In this document: positions 36,192 to 45,013 of the stretch, piece after piece | How the letters are laid out: each line of letters starts with the position of its first letter | Numbering within the stretch: position 1 is the stretch's first letter | NCBI GenBank assembly: GCA_963728145.1 | Contig: CAVSJA010000006.1 | Location: 682,001-746,000 of the forward strand | Direction: 5' to 3' | DNA: 64,000 nt | Source of the DNA: CAVSJA01 sp963728145 | GTDB taxonomy: Bacteria > Bacteroidota > Bacteroidia > Chitinophagales > Chitinophagaceae | Notes under the pieces: generated by a model | The model's database searches: none | Seen by the model: only the letters and a program-made list of their open reading frames with translations | Told to the model about the DNA's origin: nothing | Translations under genes and position numbers: made by a program

Positions 36192-38216
36192 ATGAGATTC
36201 ATTCCACGATATGGTATAATTCTTTCTCTTACCCTTTCTTTTTTTCTTAGGTCAACTGCCCAGACTCATCGCATAGATAGCCTGCTCACCGATTTAAAGA
36301 ACATAACCAATGACTCATTCACCGCTTTCACCTTAGCTTCCCTGGCGAATGAATATTATGCTTATGATACGGTTAAATCGATTCAATACCTTCAACGCGC
36401 TCTTGTGGTTTCAAAAAAATTGAATTGGCATAATGCGCTGGGAAATTATTACCAGATCAAAGGAATGATCAGGCAACAATCTTCAAATGACATCCTCGCA
36501 CACGTATACCTGGATAGTGCGATTTTCCATTTTAAAGAGGAATTAAAAATTCTTCGCGATAAAGAACAAATAGGAAGAATAAATCTTTTCATTGCAACCT
36601 GTCTTGGACAAAAAGCAGATATTTTGATTAGCAGAGGTAAAGGAGAAGAAGCAATCCCTGTTTTTCTGGATGCCCTGGAAAAATGGAAATCATCTGATCA
36701 GCCTAAGAAAATGGAAGCGGTCGGAACTTATTATTCAAAAATCGCTACTACTTACTATGGTCTGAAGCAATTTGATAAAGCGCTTGAATACGATAAACTT
36801 TCACTTTCGCAGCGTCTTATGAGCGACAATGAAGAAGCCATTGCCTGGGCTTATGTTTATGTATGCGATGATTTTATCGCATTGACGCAAATGGATTCAT
36901 GTTTGCGATACCTGAACCTTGCAAAACCAATTGTTTCCAAAATAAATAATCATCGGCTAAATGTGCAGTACTACAATAAGATGGGCCAGATCAGCGTACA
37001 CGGGAAGGACTACCGAACAGCTATCACTCACTATGAAAAATGTGTTGCGGAAGCCACGTTTACAAATACGAAAATCCAGATTTTAAGTAATCAAAGAATG
37101 ATTGCAGTATGTTATGTGCGGCTGGGCGAATATAACAATGCCCGAAAGTATTTATTAATGGCACTTCCGCAGGCGATAGAAGGGAATTATACGAAATCTA
37201 AAATGGAGATCTTGCAAGACCTCGTGACCACAGAGGAAAAATCAGGTAATATCAAGGAAGCATATGATTACCAGAAACAGGTCAATGTATTACGTGATAG
37301 CCTGAACCTGGAGAATTCTAAAAAGTCGATCGCCGAAATTGAGAATAAGTACCAGGCATCGGAAAAGGCAAGGGAGATCGATCAACTGAATGCTGATAAG
37401 AAGATCCAAACCTTATCAATACGACAAAAATCTACGCTTAATAATTTTTTGATTGGCTCTTTCGCTATATCTATTATCGTAGGATTCCTGATCTATCGAA
37501 ACCTAAGACATCGACAAAAATTATCCAGACAAGAGCAGGCAATTCAACTGCAGCAAATCCGTGTATTGGAAAAAGACAAACAATTGGTTGCGGTTGATTC
37601 AATGCTTAAGGGACAGGAGGAAGAAAGGAGCCGCCTGGCGAAGGATCTTCACGATGGCCTTGGCGGATTATTATCCGGAGTAAAATTTTCCCTAACCAAT
37701 ATGAAACACAATTTGATCGTAACACCCGATAATATGGCCGTTTTTGAACGGTCATTGGATATGATCGATACTTCGATCAAAGAATTGCGAAGAGTTGCCC
37801 ATAATATGATGCCGGAGATCTTATTAAAATTTGGATTGGATGAAGCAATAAAAGAGTATTGTAATACGGTGAATGCAACAGGGCTAGTAAAATTAAATTA
37901 TCAGAGTCATGGATTGGAGAATAGGATTGAAAAGTCCGAAGAAATAATTGTTTACCGGATAATCCAGGAATTGTTGAATAATATCCTGAAACATTCCGGC
38001 GCAACGGAAGGGTTTGTACAAGTGATCAGGCAGGAAGGAAGGCTGAATGTTGTAGTGGAAGATAATGGTAGGGGCTTCGATGCGGATCTGCCAGCAAATA
38101 GTAAAGGGGCAGGACTTTCAAATATCCGTTCACGAGTGGATTACCTAAAGGGTCAGCTGGATATTCACTCTGAGCCAGGAAAGGGAACTTTAGTGAATAT
38201 CGAATTCAAAATTTAA
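36192..38216 (+). CDS. TPR-containing sensor histidine kinase (HisKA_3 type)
   Basis: 674 residues. Signal peptide to about STAQ (24), TPR-like helical repeats (about 60-390, for example FDKALEYDKLSLSQR, YRTAITHYEKCVAEA, GEYNNARKYLLMALPQA), one transmembrane segment (NFLIGSFAISIIVGFLIYRNL, about 418), coiled linker, HisKA_3 dimerisation with the phospho-acceptor His in LAKDLHDGLGG (His about 487), and an HATPase with IIQELLNNILKHSGA, VEDNGRGFD and GAGLSNIRSRV. A NarL-class kinase paired with the regulator 2 bp downstream. The TPR sensor faces the periplasm, so a protein or peptide signal is likely. Confidence 0.93.
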   Translation: MRFIPRYGIILSLTLSFFLRSTAQTHRIDSLLTDLKNITNDSFTAFTLASLANEYYAYDTVKSIQYLQRALVVSKKLNWHNALGNYYQIKGMIRQQSSNDILAHVYLDSAIFHFKEELKILRDKEQIGRINLFIATCLGQKADILISRGKGEEAIPVFLDALEKWKSSDQPKKMEAVGTYYSKIATTYYGLKQFDKALEYDKLSLSQRLMSDNEEAIAWAYVYVCDDFIALTQMDSCLRYLNLAKPIVSKINNHRLNVQYYNKMGQISVHGKDYRTAITHYEKCVAEATFTNTKIQILSNQRMIAVCYVRLGEYNNARKYLLMALPQAIEGNYTKSKMEILQDLVTTEEKSGNIKEAYDYQKQVNVLRDSLNLENSKKSIAEIENKYQASEKAREIDQLNADKKIQTLSIRQKSTLNNFLIGSFAISIIVGFLIYRNLRHRQKLSRQEQAIQLQQIRVLEKDKQLVAVDSMLKGQEEERSRLAKDLHDGLGGLLSGVKFSLTNMKHNLIVTPDNMAVFERSLDMIDTSIKELRRVAHNMMPEILLKFGLDEAIKEYCNTVNATGLVKLNYQSHGLENRIEKSEEIIVYRIIQELLNNILKHSGATEGFVQVIRQEGRLNVVVEDNGRGFDADLPANSKGAGLSNIRSRVDYLKGQLDIHSEPGKGTLVNIEFKI

Positions 38217-38218
38217 TT

Positions 38219-38842
38219 ATGATACGCGTTTTCATTGTGGATGATCATCCCGTTGTGATCGAAGGCATTCAATCATTATTACAAAACGAAAAAGGCATTG
38301 AATGGGCCGGGCATGCAATGAATGCCCAATCCTGTCTGGGTTTTTTTGTAAATAATACCGCAGATGTTGTTTTGATGGATATCAGCATGCCGGGAATGGA
38401 TGGAGTGGAATTATGTGCCGTGATGAAGGATCGATATCCCGGTATAATGATTTTGGGCCTGAGCACTTTTAACCAGGGCCTCTACATAAAAAAGATGATG
38501 GAGAACGGGGCTTCAGGCTATATCCTCAAGAATTCTTCCAAAGAAGAGTTGATCAAAGCCATTCAAATCGTGCATGATGGAGCCCTTTATTTTAGTGGTG
38601 AAGTAGGACAAGCGTTGCAGGAATATCAGAAGTCTTCAAAAATTGTTCTGCCTGAATTAACACCAAGGGAAAAAGAGATACTTCAATTAATCGCAGAAGG
38701 ATATACAAACCCCCAAATTGCAGAGAAAATCTTTCTTAGTCCATTCACAGTAGATAGTCACCGTAAAAATTTACTTGCCAAGTTAAAGGTCAAAAATGCA
38801 GCTACACTGATCAAACTTGCATTGGAACATAAGTTGATTTAG
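38219..38842 (+). CDS. LuxR/NarL family response regulator
   Basis: 207 residues. Receiver domain (VFIVDDHPVVIEG at 4-16, phospho-acceptor Asp in VLMDISMPG about 54, LGLSTF, GYILKNSSKEEL) and LuxR-type helix-turn-helix (ELTPREKEILQLIAEGYTNPQIAEKIFLSPFTVDSHRKNLLAKL, about 143-190, motif given here by key residues). Starts 2 bp after the kinase stop, so the two are one operon and a cognate pair. Divergent repeat-protein genes next door are possible targets. Confidence 0.95.
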   Translation: MIRVFIVDDHPVVIEGIQSLLQNEKGIEWAGHAMNAQSCLGFFVNNTADVVLMDISMPGMDGVELCAVMKDRYPGIMILGLSTFNQGLYIKKMMENGASGYILKNSSKEELIKAIQIVHDGALYFSGEVGQALQEYQKSSKIVLPELTPREKEILQLIAEGYTNPQIAEKIFLSPFTVDSHRKNLLAKLKVKNAATLIKLALEHKLI

Positions 38843-38913
38843 ATTCCGAACCAGGTTCCGAACCCTAAAAAGCCATCCTCGAAACTGTATCGGAATCTAA
38901 AGGGTTCGGAACC
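38841..38913 (+). terminator. Paired inverted repeats after the response regulator
   Basis: AGATTCCG (38841-38848) pairs with CGGAATCT (38891-38898), and GGTTCCGAACCCT (38854-38866) with AGGGTTCGGAACC (38901-38913). It begins at the stop codon. There is no long T run, so rho-independent termination is uncertain. Confidence 0.45.
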
Positions 38914-38977
38914 CTAAGTCGGCGAGTGGCATTTTGACAGAAAACTTGAATGGACCGGCTTTTGCTTTAGGACTTTC

Positions 38978-39958
38978 ATGCAAATACCCATGACATTAAT
39001 TGAAAGCGATAGGGAGCTACTGGATGCGTACTCCTCAGCAATTACTTCAGTCGTTTCCAATACTGCAGATGCTGTTGTGCATATCGAGGTACAAAAGAAA
39101 CTGATCAATCGTAAGACAGGTCAAACAGATATGCGTTCCGGCAATGGATCGGGATTTATTATTTCATCAGACGGATTTATCATCACCAATCATCACGTAG
39201 TTAATGAAGCAGAAAAAATCATTGTGACGCTCAGCGACAGAAAGAAGATCGATGCAGAATTGAAGGGCGTTGATCCGTCCACTGATATCGCAGTATTAAA
39301 GATCTACCAAACAGCCTTACACAGCCTGAGCTTCGCTGATTCATCAAAACTTCGGGTTGGTCAGATTGCAATTGCCGTTGGAAATCCATATGGTCTTCAA
39401 CAAACCGTAACGGCTGGAATTATTAGTGCTCTCGGTCGGACATTGCGAGCAAACAATGGACGATTGATCGATGATGTAATTCAAACGGATGCAGCACTTA
39501 ATCCAGGCAATAGTGGCGGACCGCTTGTAAATTCAAATGGAGAAGTGATAGGACTCAATACGGCGATCATCAATGAAGCGCAAGGGATTTGTTTCGCAGT
39601 TTCATCTAACCTGGTCAATAATGTTGCCGGTCAACTCATACTGAATGGGAAAATAAAGAGAGCGCAACTGGGCATCGCGGGTCAAATGATAAATCTTTCG
39701 AGGCGAATGATCGAGGCAAACAGGCTGCCATTTACAACCGGCGTTTATATCTTTGAGAAGATTGCTGACTCCAATGCCAACAACAAACAAATACTGGTCG
39801 GTGATATAATTGTCGCCTTTGATCAGCATCCAATTGCAACAGTTGATGACCTGCACAAATTGCTTAACGAGAAAACAATTGGAATAACTACTACAATTAG
39901 TGTTTTACGCAACGGAAGAAAGGAAACAATCACCGCCATACCAGGAGAGATAAAGTAA
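38978..39958 (+). CDS. HtrA/DegP-like trypsin-fold protease, one PDZ domain, no signal peptide
   Basis: 326 residues. Catalytic triad: His in TNHHVV (about 71), Asp in STDIAVL (about 103), Ser in NPGNSGGP (about 180). A PDZ domain follows (about 235-320, LGIAGQMI, VGDIIVAFDQHPIATVDDL). Begins MQIPMTLIESDREL, a soluble start with no hydrophobic segment, so it should be cytoplasmic, unlike classical DegP. Members without signal sequences exist in Bacteroidota. Transcribed alone, with inverted repeats on both sides. Confidence 0.9.
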   Translation: MQIPMTLIESDRELLDAYSSAITSVVSNTADAVVHIEVQKKLINRKTGQTDMRSGNGSGFIISSDGFIITNHHVVNEAEKIIVTLSDRKKIDAELKGVDPSTDIAVLKIYQTALHSLSFADSSKLRVGQIAIAVGNPYGLQQTVTAGIISALGRTLRANNGRLIDDVIQTDAALNPGNSGGPLVNSNGEVIGLNTAIINEAQGICFAVSSNLVNNVAGQLILNGKIKRAQLGIAGQMINLSRRMIEANRLPFTTGVYIFEKIADSNANNKQILVGDIIVAFDQHPIATVDDLHKLLNEKTIGITTTISVLRNGRKETITAIPGEIK

Positions 39959-39968
39959 AGATACTTTG

Positions 39969-40070
39969 GAACAGTAGAACAAGGAACGAGGAATGATGAA
40001 ACTAGATCGGATCATAATTCAATAAAGGTAGCTATCCGATCAACATTCATCATTCCTTGTTCTACTGTTC
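39969..40070. terminator. Long hairpin between convergent genes
   Basis: Left arm 39969-40000 begins GAACAGTAGAACAAGGAACG; right arm 40046-40070 (TTCATCATTCCTTGTTCTAC plus 5 bases) is its complement, with an inner pair GATCGGAT/ATCCGATC. It lies between the HtrA-like gene and the convergent SnoaL-like gene and could end transcription from both sides. Confidence 0.55.
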
Positions 40071-40080
40071 AAGTCAGTTG

Positions 40081-40440
40081 TCACATAAAAAATTCTTCCG
40101 CGACAATCTTGCCGTCTTTAACCTTGTAAACGCAGAGCTCTTTTATATCCATATTCCCTTGCTCTTTCATGTTAACGTCAAGGTGCATGGTAAATGCAAA
40201 GGCATTTTCGGCAACTATCGGGCTTGACACTTCAAGTTTATTCGTTTTCTCAACCATGGCTTCCCATTTCTCTCCTTTTTCCAGGATTGAAGTCAAACCT
40301 TTTGTTTCCTTTTCAAAAGCGGGCGTAGCATAAGGTTCAATGCTTACGGCATCATTCGAAAAAAGTTCTTTCTGAGCTGTTAGGAAATCGCCCTTGCGGC
40401 ATAGGTCTGCAAGGCGTTCTGCAATTTGTTGAGTTGTCAT
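40081..40440 (-). CDS. SnoaL-like (NTF2-fold) small protein
   Basis: 119 residues. MTTQQIAERLADLCRKGDFLTAQKELFSNDA followed by beta-strands ENAFAFTMHLDVNM and IKELCVYKVKDGKIVAEEFF is the pattern of SnoaL/NTF2-like proteins of about 120 residues, used as enzymes or dimer modules. No obvious catalytic residues can be assigned. Cytoplasmic. Confidence 0.8.
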   Translation of the reverse strand: MTTQQIAERLADLCRKGDFLTAQKELFSNDAVSIEPYATPAFEKETKGLTSILEKGEKWEAMVEKTNKLEVSSPIVAENAFAFTMHLDVNMKEQGNMDIKELCVYKVKDGKIVAEEFFM

Positions 40441-40919
40441 TTTTTTTCTTCAAACTTACAAAAGGAAGAAATAAAACGAAAGTTAAGTTTAGATCATGAA
40501 GCCAATTATTTCAATATGTTTAGTTGCGGTAATTATTCTCTTGCAGACTTTCAGTAGCAATAGTTAATCTTTCTTCCCCGTGATAATATTCACCTGATTG
40601 TCGATTTAAAAGGTTACCTTCACGAAGAGATAAAAAGCACTTCCAACATCCAGTCAGGATAGGAATCAATTCTTATTTTTCTTTAAAGTAATAGTTAGTC
40701 TCTTCTTTACTTTTTGCTGCCAGGCTTTTGTCCCGAATACTGCATTGTTATATTGATTATGTGATCAGTAACCAAGCTTTGTTTCCATGTAAGTGGAAAT
40801 GTACCGCGAAGAATTCCGGGATAAAACTATCCAGGAATAATGACGAAAAGTGACGCATTTACCCGAGAAACATTTTTCTAATTTGATGCCGGGTAAAGAA
40901 GAGGAAATCAGGCAGGTAA
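40441..40919. other. 479-bp gap, one 23-codon signal-peptide-like frame
   Basis: A short frame 40496-40567 (+ strand) reads MKPIISICLVAVIILLQTFSSNS and stops. It looks like the signal peptide of a lost secreted protein or a very small membrane peptide; it follows GGAAGAAATAAAACGAAAG without a clear ribosome site. The rest, to the end of the next gene, shows no coding or repeat pattern. Confidence 0.45.
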
Positions 40920-41276
40920 TTATTCAGCGACAGTTGCTTTTTCCTGTTCAGATGGATCCAGCCGTACAGTTGAATTTCTTATAGTAAGCAGGTAGGTGTT
41001 GTTCAAACTAATGACATAATTATTCTGCTTCAGCAGGTTCTTTGAAACTTCATCATTCAACAATACTTCAATTAAATCCTTTGCAGGCGCTGATTGAGGT
41101 AATTTGCTGAAACGGCCGGAATTCAATTCAATATTGAATGAGCAAGTCGGTTTGCGTAAGCGGTTGTCCTTAACGAAATCAATGCTGTTTAACTTAACTT
41201 GTTGTTCTGCTGTCGCCGAACGCTTCAATAATAACCTGATCACTGGCAGGTATTTTTTCCAGGTGTTGATAAACAT
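40920..41276 (-). CDS. Hypothetical protein, conserved-looking basic N-terminus
   Basis: 118 residues from the ATG at 41276 (MFINTWKKYLPVIRLLLKRS); an in-frame ATG at 41330 gives 18 more residues but does not look like a natural beginning. Amphipathic helix at the start, then KLNSIDFVKDNRLRKPTCSFNIELNSG, a possible beta-domain, ending EQEKATVAE. Not recognised. No signal peptide. Confidence 0.6.
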   Translation of the reverse strand: MFINTWKKYLPVIRLLLKRSATAEQQVKLNSIDFVKDNRLRKPTCSFNIELNSGRFSKLPQSAPAKDLIEVLLNDEVSKNLLKQNNYVISLNNTYLLTIRNSTVRLDPSEQEKATVAE

Positions 41277-41485
41277 AAATTGAACTTGATTAATTGTACT
41301 AAAATGCCTTTTTCTGGGATCAAAATACAAGTCGAAGTTGAGCTTTTATTTTAAGAATGGCCCAATTAATTTAAAATTCGACCATCTGGACTCCTGTACC
41401 GTGAGAAAGAAGTTCATCATCGGGCCAAAAAACTGTTTTAGTTAATATTTCGGAGATAGTTAAATGTATATATAACCAATCATTT

Positions 41486-41905
41486 ATGTCCACAATTTTA
41501 CAGATAGCCAGCGCCGACCGTAACCTTAGCTCAATGATCAAGGGATTGAAAGCTACGGATCTGGAAACTACCCTCACAGGCCAGGGACCTTTTACCATCC
41601 TTGCTCCGATCAACCTTGCATTTGGTAAACTTTCCCCGGCGAGTTTCGACGAATTGCTGAAGCCTGCCAATATTGGAAAGCTTTTTGAATTGCTTTCCTG
41701 CCATATACTTCCTGAAAAAAAATTATGGAGAGATTTCAGCAATGGAAGAAAATTCAAAACCATTCATGGCAAGGAGATAAGTGTTACAGTAATTGATGGA
41801 GAAGTCCGGATCAATGGTGCTAAAATATTGACCCGCGACAGACAAGGATCAAATGGGGTAATTCATTCAGTGGATTCTGTACAGGGTTCGCTCAATGGGG
41901 TCTAA
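41486..41905 (+). CDS. Fasciclin (FAS1) domain protein
   Basis: 139 residues, a single FAS1 domain: LQIASADRNLSSMIKGLKATDLETTL, GPFTILAPINLAFGKL (the conserved first motif), LLSCHILPEKKL and GVIHSVDSV (the second, with the usual Asn/Ile-His pattern). No signal peptide is evident, unusual for FAS1, which is normally secreted for adhesion; a cytoplasmic form or unconventional export is possible. Followed closely by three small unknown genes (spacings 30, 77 and 7 bp), suggesting an operon. Confidence 0.88.
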   Translation: MSTILQIASADRNLSSMIKGLKATDLETTLTGQGPFTILAPINLAFGKLSPASFDELLKPANIGKLFELLSCHILPEKKLWRDFSNGRKFKTIHGKEISVTVIDGEVRINGAKILTRDRQGSNGVIHSVDSVQGSLNGV

Positions 41906-41935
41906 CTCATTTTAATTCTCACATAAACATTAAAG

Positions 41936-42481
41936 ATGCAAAACGAAAACTTACTTCAATTCGTCGGATATATTACCCAGCTGAATTCAGATGAGTTCCT
42001 TTTGCAATGGGAGAGCTTTGCTAAAGAAAACAGGATTAAAGATTCTTCTGTCGTTTTGCAACAGGGAATTGAAACGAAAGGGAAGTATAAATTTCTCTCA
42101 ATCCATAACTGTCGGAAGGACGAATTCAATTTTGATTTTATGAAAAGCAGGAAATCAAGAGTTTTTCCTGAACAAAAAGTAAAAGTGATGCAGACGGGCG
42201 GATATATTAGTATTGGTCCAGGCCTTAGCAGCATTGAAGAAGAAGCTGAACTTAGGATCCTTGCGTTTTTATCACCTTCTATTATCAATTTAGATTTTTT
42301 CAATCAGTTGCCCTTTAGTCAATCCATGAAGACTTACCAGGCTTACTATGAAAACTGTACTTACGGTCATATTTTAGAATTCTTTATTACTGAAGTTGAA
42401 TTGCCGGTCTTGATGGCTCAATTAACGACAGGGCCGATCATCGACACTGCTGTTTATCGTAACTGTTTCGAGCTTCATTAG
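41936..42481 (+). CDS. Hypothetical protein following the FAS1 gene
   Basis: 181 residues, not recognised. Soluble, no signal peptide. Contains LQFVGYITQLNSDEFLLQWESFAK, IHNCRKDEFNFDFMKSRKS and a hydrophobic-aromatic C-terminal half (FFNQLPFSQSMKTYQAYYENCTYG). Thirty bp after the FAS1 stop and 77 bp before the next small gene; probably one transcript. Confidence 0.65.
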   Translation: MQNENLLQFVGYITQLNSDEFLLQWESFAKENRIKDSSVVLQQGIETKGKYKFLSIHNCRKDEFNFDFMKSRKSRVFPEQKVKVMQTGGYISIGPGLSSIEEEAELRILAFLSPSIINLDFFNQLPFSQSMKTYQAYYENCTYGHILEFFITEVELPVLMAQLTTGPIIDTAVYRNCFELH

Positions 42482-42558
42482 TGAGGAGAATTGATTTGCT
42501 GTCCTCTTCTCTTTGCTTTCGTTTCCAACTGTCCTTGTAAAACAAAATAGTAAGCGTT

Positions 42559-42855
42559 ATGTATTTTTTAAAAACAGATCTCTGTGGGCACGATTATCAC
42601 TGGGAAGAAACCAATCAAACAGTATTTAACGGGGCTCCGAGCCGCCGGTTGTTTGATCGATTTAACGGTGCACAGGTACTTTACCTTATCAATTATTATG
42701 CATCATTGAATGAAGGGTTTAATCAAAACCTTGGGAGAAAAATGGAAGAACTAATCCTCTACAAACTACCAGCAGATATTAAAAGTGAGTTCTCCGTTTA
42801 TAATTGGCTAAAATCAATCCTTGATCAACTCCTTGTTCAGCGGAACTCCAAATAG
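42559..42855 (+). CDS. Small hypothetical protein
   Basis: 98 residues beginning MYFLKTDLCGHDYHWEETNQ, with GAPSRRLFDRFNGAQVLYLIN and a helical end. Not recognised. Ends 7 bp before the next gene. The first residues hold Cys, His and Trp close together, a possible metal site, which is speculation. Confidence 0.6.
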   Translation: MYFLKTDLCGHDYHWEETNQTVFNGAPSRRLFDRFNGAQVLYLINYYASLNEGFNQNLGRKMEELILYKLPADIKSEFSVYNWLKSILDQLLVQRNSK

Positions 42856-42862
42856 AAAGATT

Positions 42863-43123
42863 ATGACTAACGAAAAAATAGAAAAATTCATCAACAAAAA
42901 ATTTCTTGATCTGTTGCCGGTCAAGGTCAACTTTAGGAACAGGGGTCCAATTCATGGAATATTTATTAAAACCCCTGATTATGCTGAATTGAAAGCCAAA
43001 AATCTATGGCGTATTGTAGGCGAGAACAATCTTGAAGCCTACAAAAAATCGAAAGACAGCAGCCTTGCAGGAATTTTTTCAGGCGTGCACATGAAAAAGC
43101 TTGAGGCTTCGCCTGAAAGTTGA
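42863..43123 (+). CDS. Small hypothetical protein
   Basis: 86 residues from the ATG at 42863 (MTNEKIEKFINKKF), preceded by AAATAGAAAGATT; a frame start at 42821 would overlap the upstream gene and is unlikely. Contains VKVNFRNRGPIHGIFIKTPDYAELKAKNLWRIV, a beta-hairpin-rich pattern with a conserved-looking Trp-Arg. Not recognised. Last gene of the FAS1 cluster. Confidence 0.6.
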   Translation: MTNEKIEKFINKKFLDLLPVKVNFRNRGPIHGIFIKTPDYAELKAKNLWRIVGENNLEAYKKSKDSSLAGIFSGVHMKKLEASPES

Positions 43124-43295
43124 TTTAGCCGGAATTTGAATAAAGAAATACTTCAGTTCCTTCTTTCAATATCAGAATTAGTTCACCCAGGAGTACTGAG
43201 CCATCGCTTCCGAAATTATGTGAAGCCAATTATCCTTTTGCATCTCCTTCGATCCCAATAATTAATTACTTTCAGGGTCCAACCAAACATCTATT

Positions 43296-44705
43296 ATGCT
43301 TAGACCTATCGCACTGCTAGCTTTACTAGTGGTTCTTGGAGTTTTGGGAAACAATTGCTCCAATTCAGAGAACTCTACACAAGCAAAAGCAACCACTCTT
43401 GAAAAAAATTACGAAGAGTTCTGTTCAAGTTGTCATGGCGAAAAAATGGACGCGTTTGTAGATCGGGACTGGAAGCATGGCAAGAATGATTCAGATCTAT
43501 TCAAAAGTATTAAGCATGGATATGCAAACGAAGGAATGCCTTCGTTTGACTCTGCCTTTACTGACAATGAGATCAGTGATCTGACGAAGTATTTAATTAA
43601 AGGAATTGAAAACGTTGAACGCTACTGGTTCAAAGATTCTATTCGCTCAAATGTTTTTAGCTCGGAAGGATTGACGGTGAAGTTGGATACGGTTATCAAG
43701 GGCATTGACGTCCCATGGTCAATGGCATTCCTTCCAAACGGTGAAATGCTGGTTACCGAGCGAGGTGGTAAACTTTATCGGGTCAGTTCAGGTCGGAAGA
43801 TGCAGGAAATAAGCGGCGTGCCCCCGGTTATTGCTGAGGGCCAGGGAGGTTTATTGGATGTGATCCTTCATCCTGATTTCAAAAACAATTCCACCATTTA
43901 TTTGTCTTTTTCAAAAGGTACACGGGAAAATAAAAAGCTCTCGGCAACAACAGCCATTGTGAAAGCAAGATTGGAGGGAAATAGCTTGAAAAATGTTCAG
44001 GAAATATTTGAAGCGCTTCCATATTCTGAATTGCAATACCACTACGGAGGCCGGATGGTATTTGGGAATGATGGATACCTCTACTTTTCGGTTGGGGATC
44101 GGGGAAAGGAAAACGAAAATCCTCAAAGCCTGAAAAGCCAGGGTGGAAAAATGCATCGGATCAAGGAAGATGGATCGATACCCTCTGACAATCCATGTGT
44201 AAATAATAACAATGCTGCTCCTTCTGTTTATTCATACGGACATCGCAATCCACAAGGCGTAACAAAGAATCCAAAGACAGGTGAGATCTGGACACATGAA
44301 CATGGTCCGCGTGGTGGAGATGAGATTAATATCTCCCAAAAAGGAAAGAACTATGGCTGGCCGCTGATCTGTTTTGGTATCAACTACAATGGAAAAATTT
44401 TAACCAAAGACACTGCAAAGGAAGGAATGGAACAACCTTTGCTTTATTGGTTGCCTTCAATTGGTCCATCTGGTATTGCATTTGTTGAAGGTGATCGGTA
44501 TCCTGCCTGGAAAGATGATCTTTTGGTTGGTTCATTGCGATACAGATACCTTGAAAGAGTTCATTTGAATGGAACAAAGGTTGAAAAACAAGAATTCCTT
44601 CTTAAAGATATCGGCAGGGTTAGGGATGTAAGAATGGGACCTGACGGATATATCTATGTTGCGGTGGAATTGCCGGGAGCGATTTTTCGGTTGATTCCCC
44701 AATAG
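43296..44705 (+). CDS. Secreted cytochrome c-PQQ sugar dehydrogenase fusion
   Basis: 469 residues, signal peptide (possibly lipoprotein, LGNNC, a weak lipobox). Residues about 35-110: a c-type cytochrome with CSSCHGE heme attachment (about 42-47) and axial Met in EGMPSFD (about 86). Residues about 125-465: a six-bladed beta-propeller of the soluble glucose dehydrogenase/aldose sugar dehydrogenase family (DVPWSMAFLPNGEMLVTERGG, GLLDVILHPDF, YHYGGRMVFGNDGYLYFSVGD, YGHRNPQG, EHGPRGGDEIN). Such enzymes oxidise sugars with PQQ, and the fused cytochrome would take electrons on to periplasmic carriers. The diheme cytochrome 309 bp downstream is a plausible acceptor. Confidence 0.9.
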   Translation: MLRPIALLALLVVLGVLGNNCSNSENSTQAKATTLEKNYEEFCSSCHGEKMDAFVDRDWKHGKNDSDLFKSIKHGYANEGMPSFDSAFTDNEISDLTKYLIKGIENVERYWFKDSIRSNVFSSEGLTVKLDTVIKGIDVPWSMAFLPNGEMLVTERGGKLYRVSSGRKMQEISGVPPVIAEGQGGLLDVILHPDFKNNSTIYLSFSKGTRENKKLSATTAIVKARLEGNSLKNVQEIFEALPYSELQYHYGGRMVFGNDGYLYFSVGDRGKENENPQSLKSQGGKMHRIKEDGSIPSDNPCVNNNNAAPSVYSYGHRNPQGVTKNPKTGEIWTHEHGPRGGDEINISQKGKNYGWPLICFGINYNGKILTKDTAKEGMEQPLLYWLPSIGPSGIAFVEGDRYPAWKDDLLVGSLRYRYLERVHLNGTKVEKQEFLLKDIGRVRDVRMGPDGYIYVAVELPGAIFRLIPQ

Positions 44706-44739
44706 TTAAATTACTTTTTCAGAGGCCTCACTTCGTAGG

Positions 44740-44881
44740 AATTTAAACCGCAAAGACGCGAAGGCGCGGAGGAATGGAATATTGAGCAAGCATGACGACT
44801 TATTGCGGTCAGACTTTTTTTCTTGCTCTGCTGTTCAAACTCTCTCTCTCTGCGCCTTCGCGTCTTTGCGGTTTAAATTCT
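44740..44881. repeat. Long inverted repeat of CCGCAAAGACGCGAAGGCGC type
   Basis: Left arm 44740-44770 (AATTTAAACCGCAAAGACGC, then GAAGGCGCGGA) and right arm 44850-44881 (CTGCGCCTTCGCGTCTTTGC, then GGTTTAAATT) are nearly perfect complements with an 80-bp loop. Sits 35 bp after the sugar dehydrogenase stop in the 308-bp gap before the cytochrome gene; no gene in the gap. May end transcription or protect the 3' end. Confidence 0.65.
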
Positions 44882-45013
44882 TACGGAATTATGATTTCCG
44901 AATTAAGTGGGAAAATCCTACCACTTAATAAGTAAACTCCTTCCTTCCTCCTTCTCCATGTTTTCTTTGTGTTAAGGGAACCAAAAAGTTGATTCCTGAA
45001 AACAACCTTATGT

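Noticed and set aside
40496..40567. 23-codon signal-peptide-like frame
   Set aside because: Could be a real micropeptide, but without conservation data it is only mentioned as part of the gap.
41371..41763. Open frame of 130 codons on the minus strand
   Set aside because: Lies opposite the FAS1 gene, whose sequence is clearly a real family member; the minus frame has no recognisable features.
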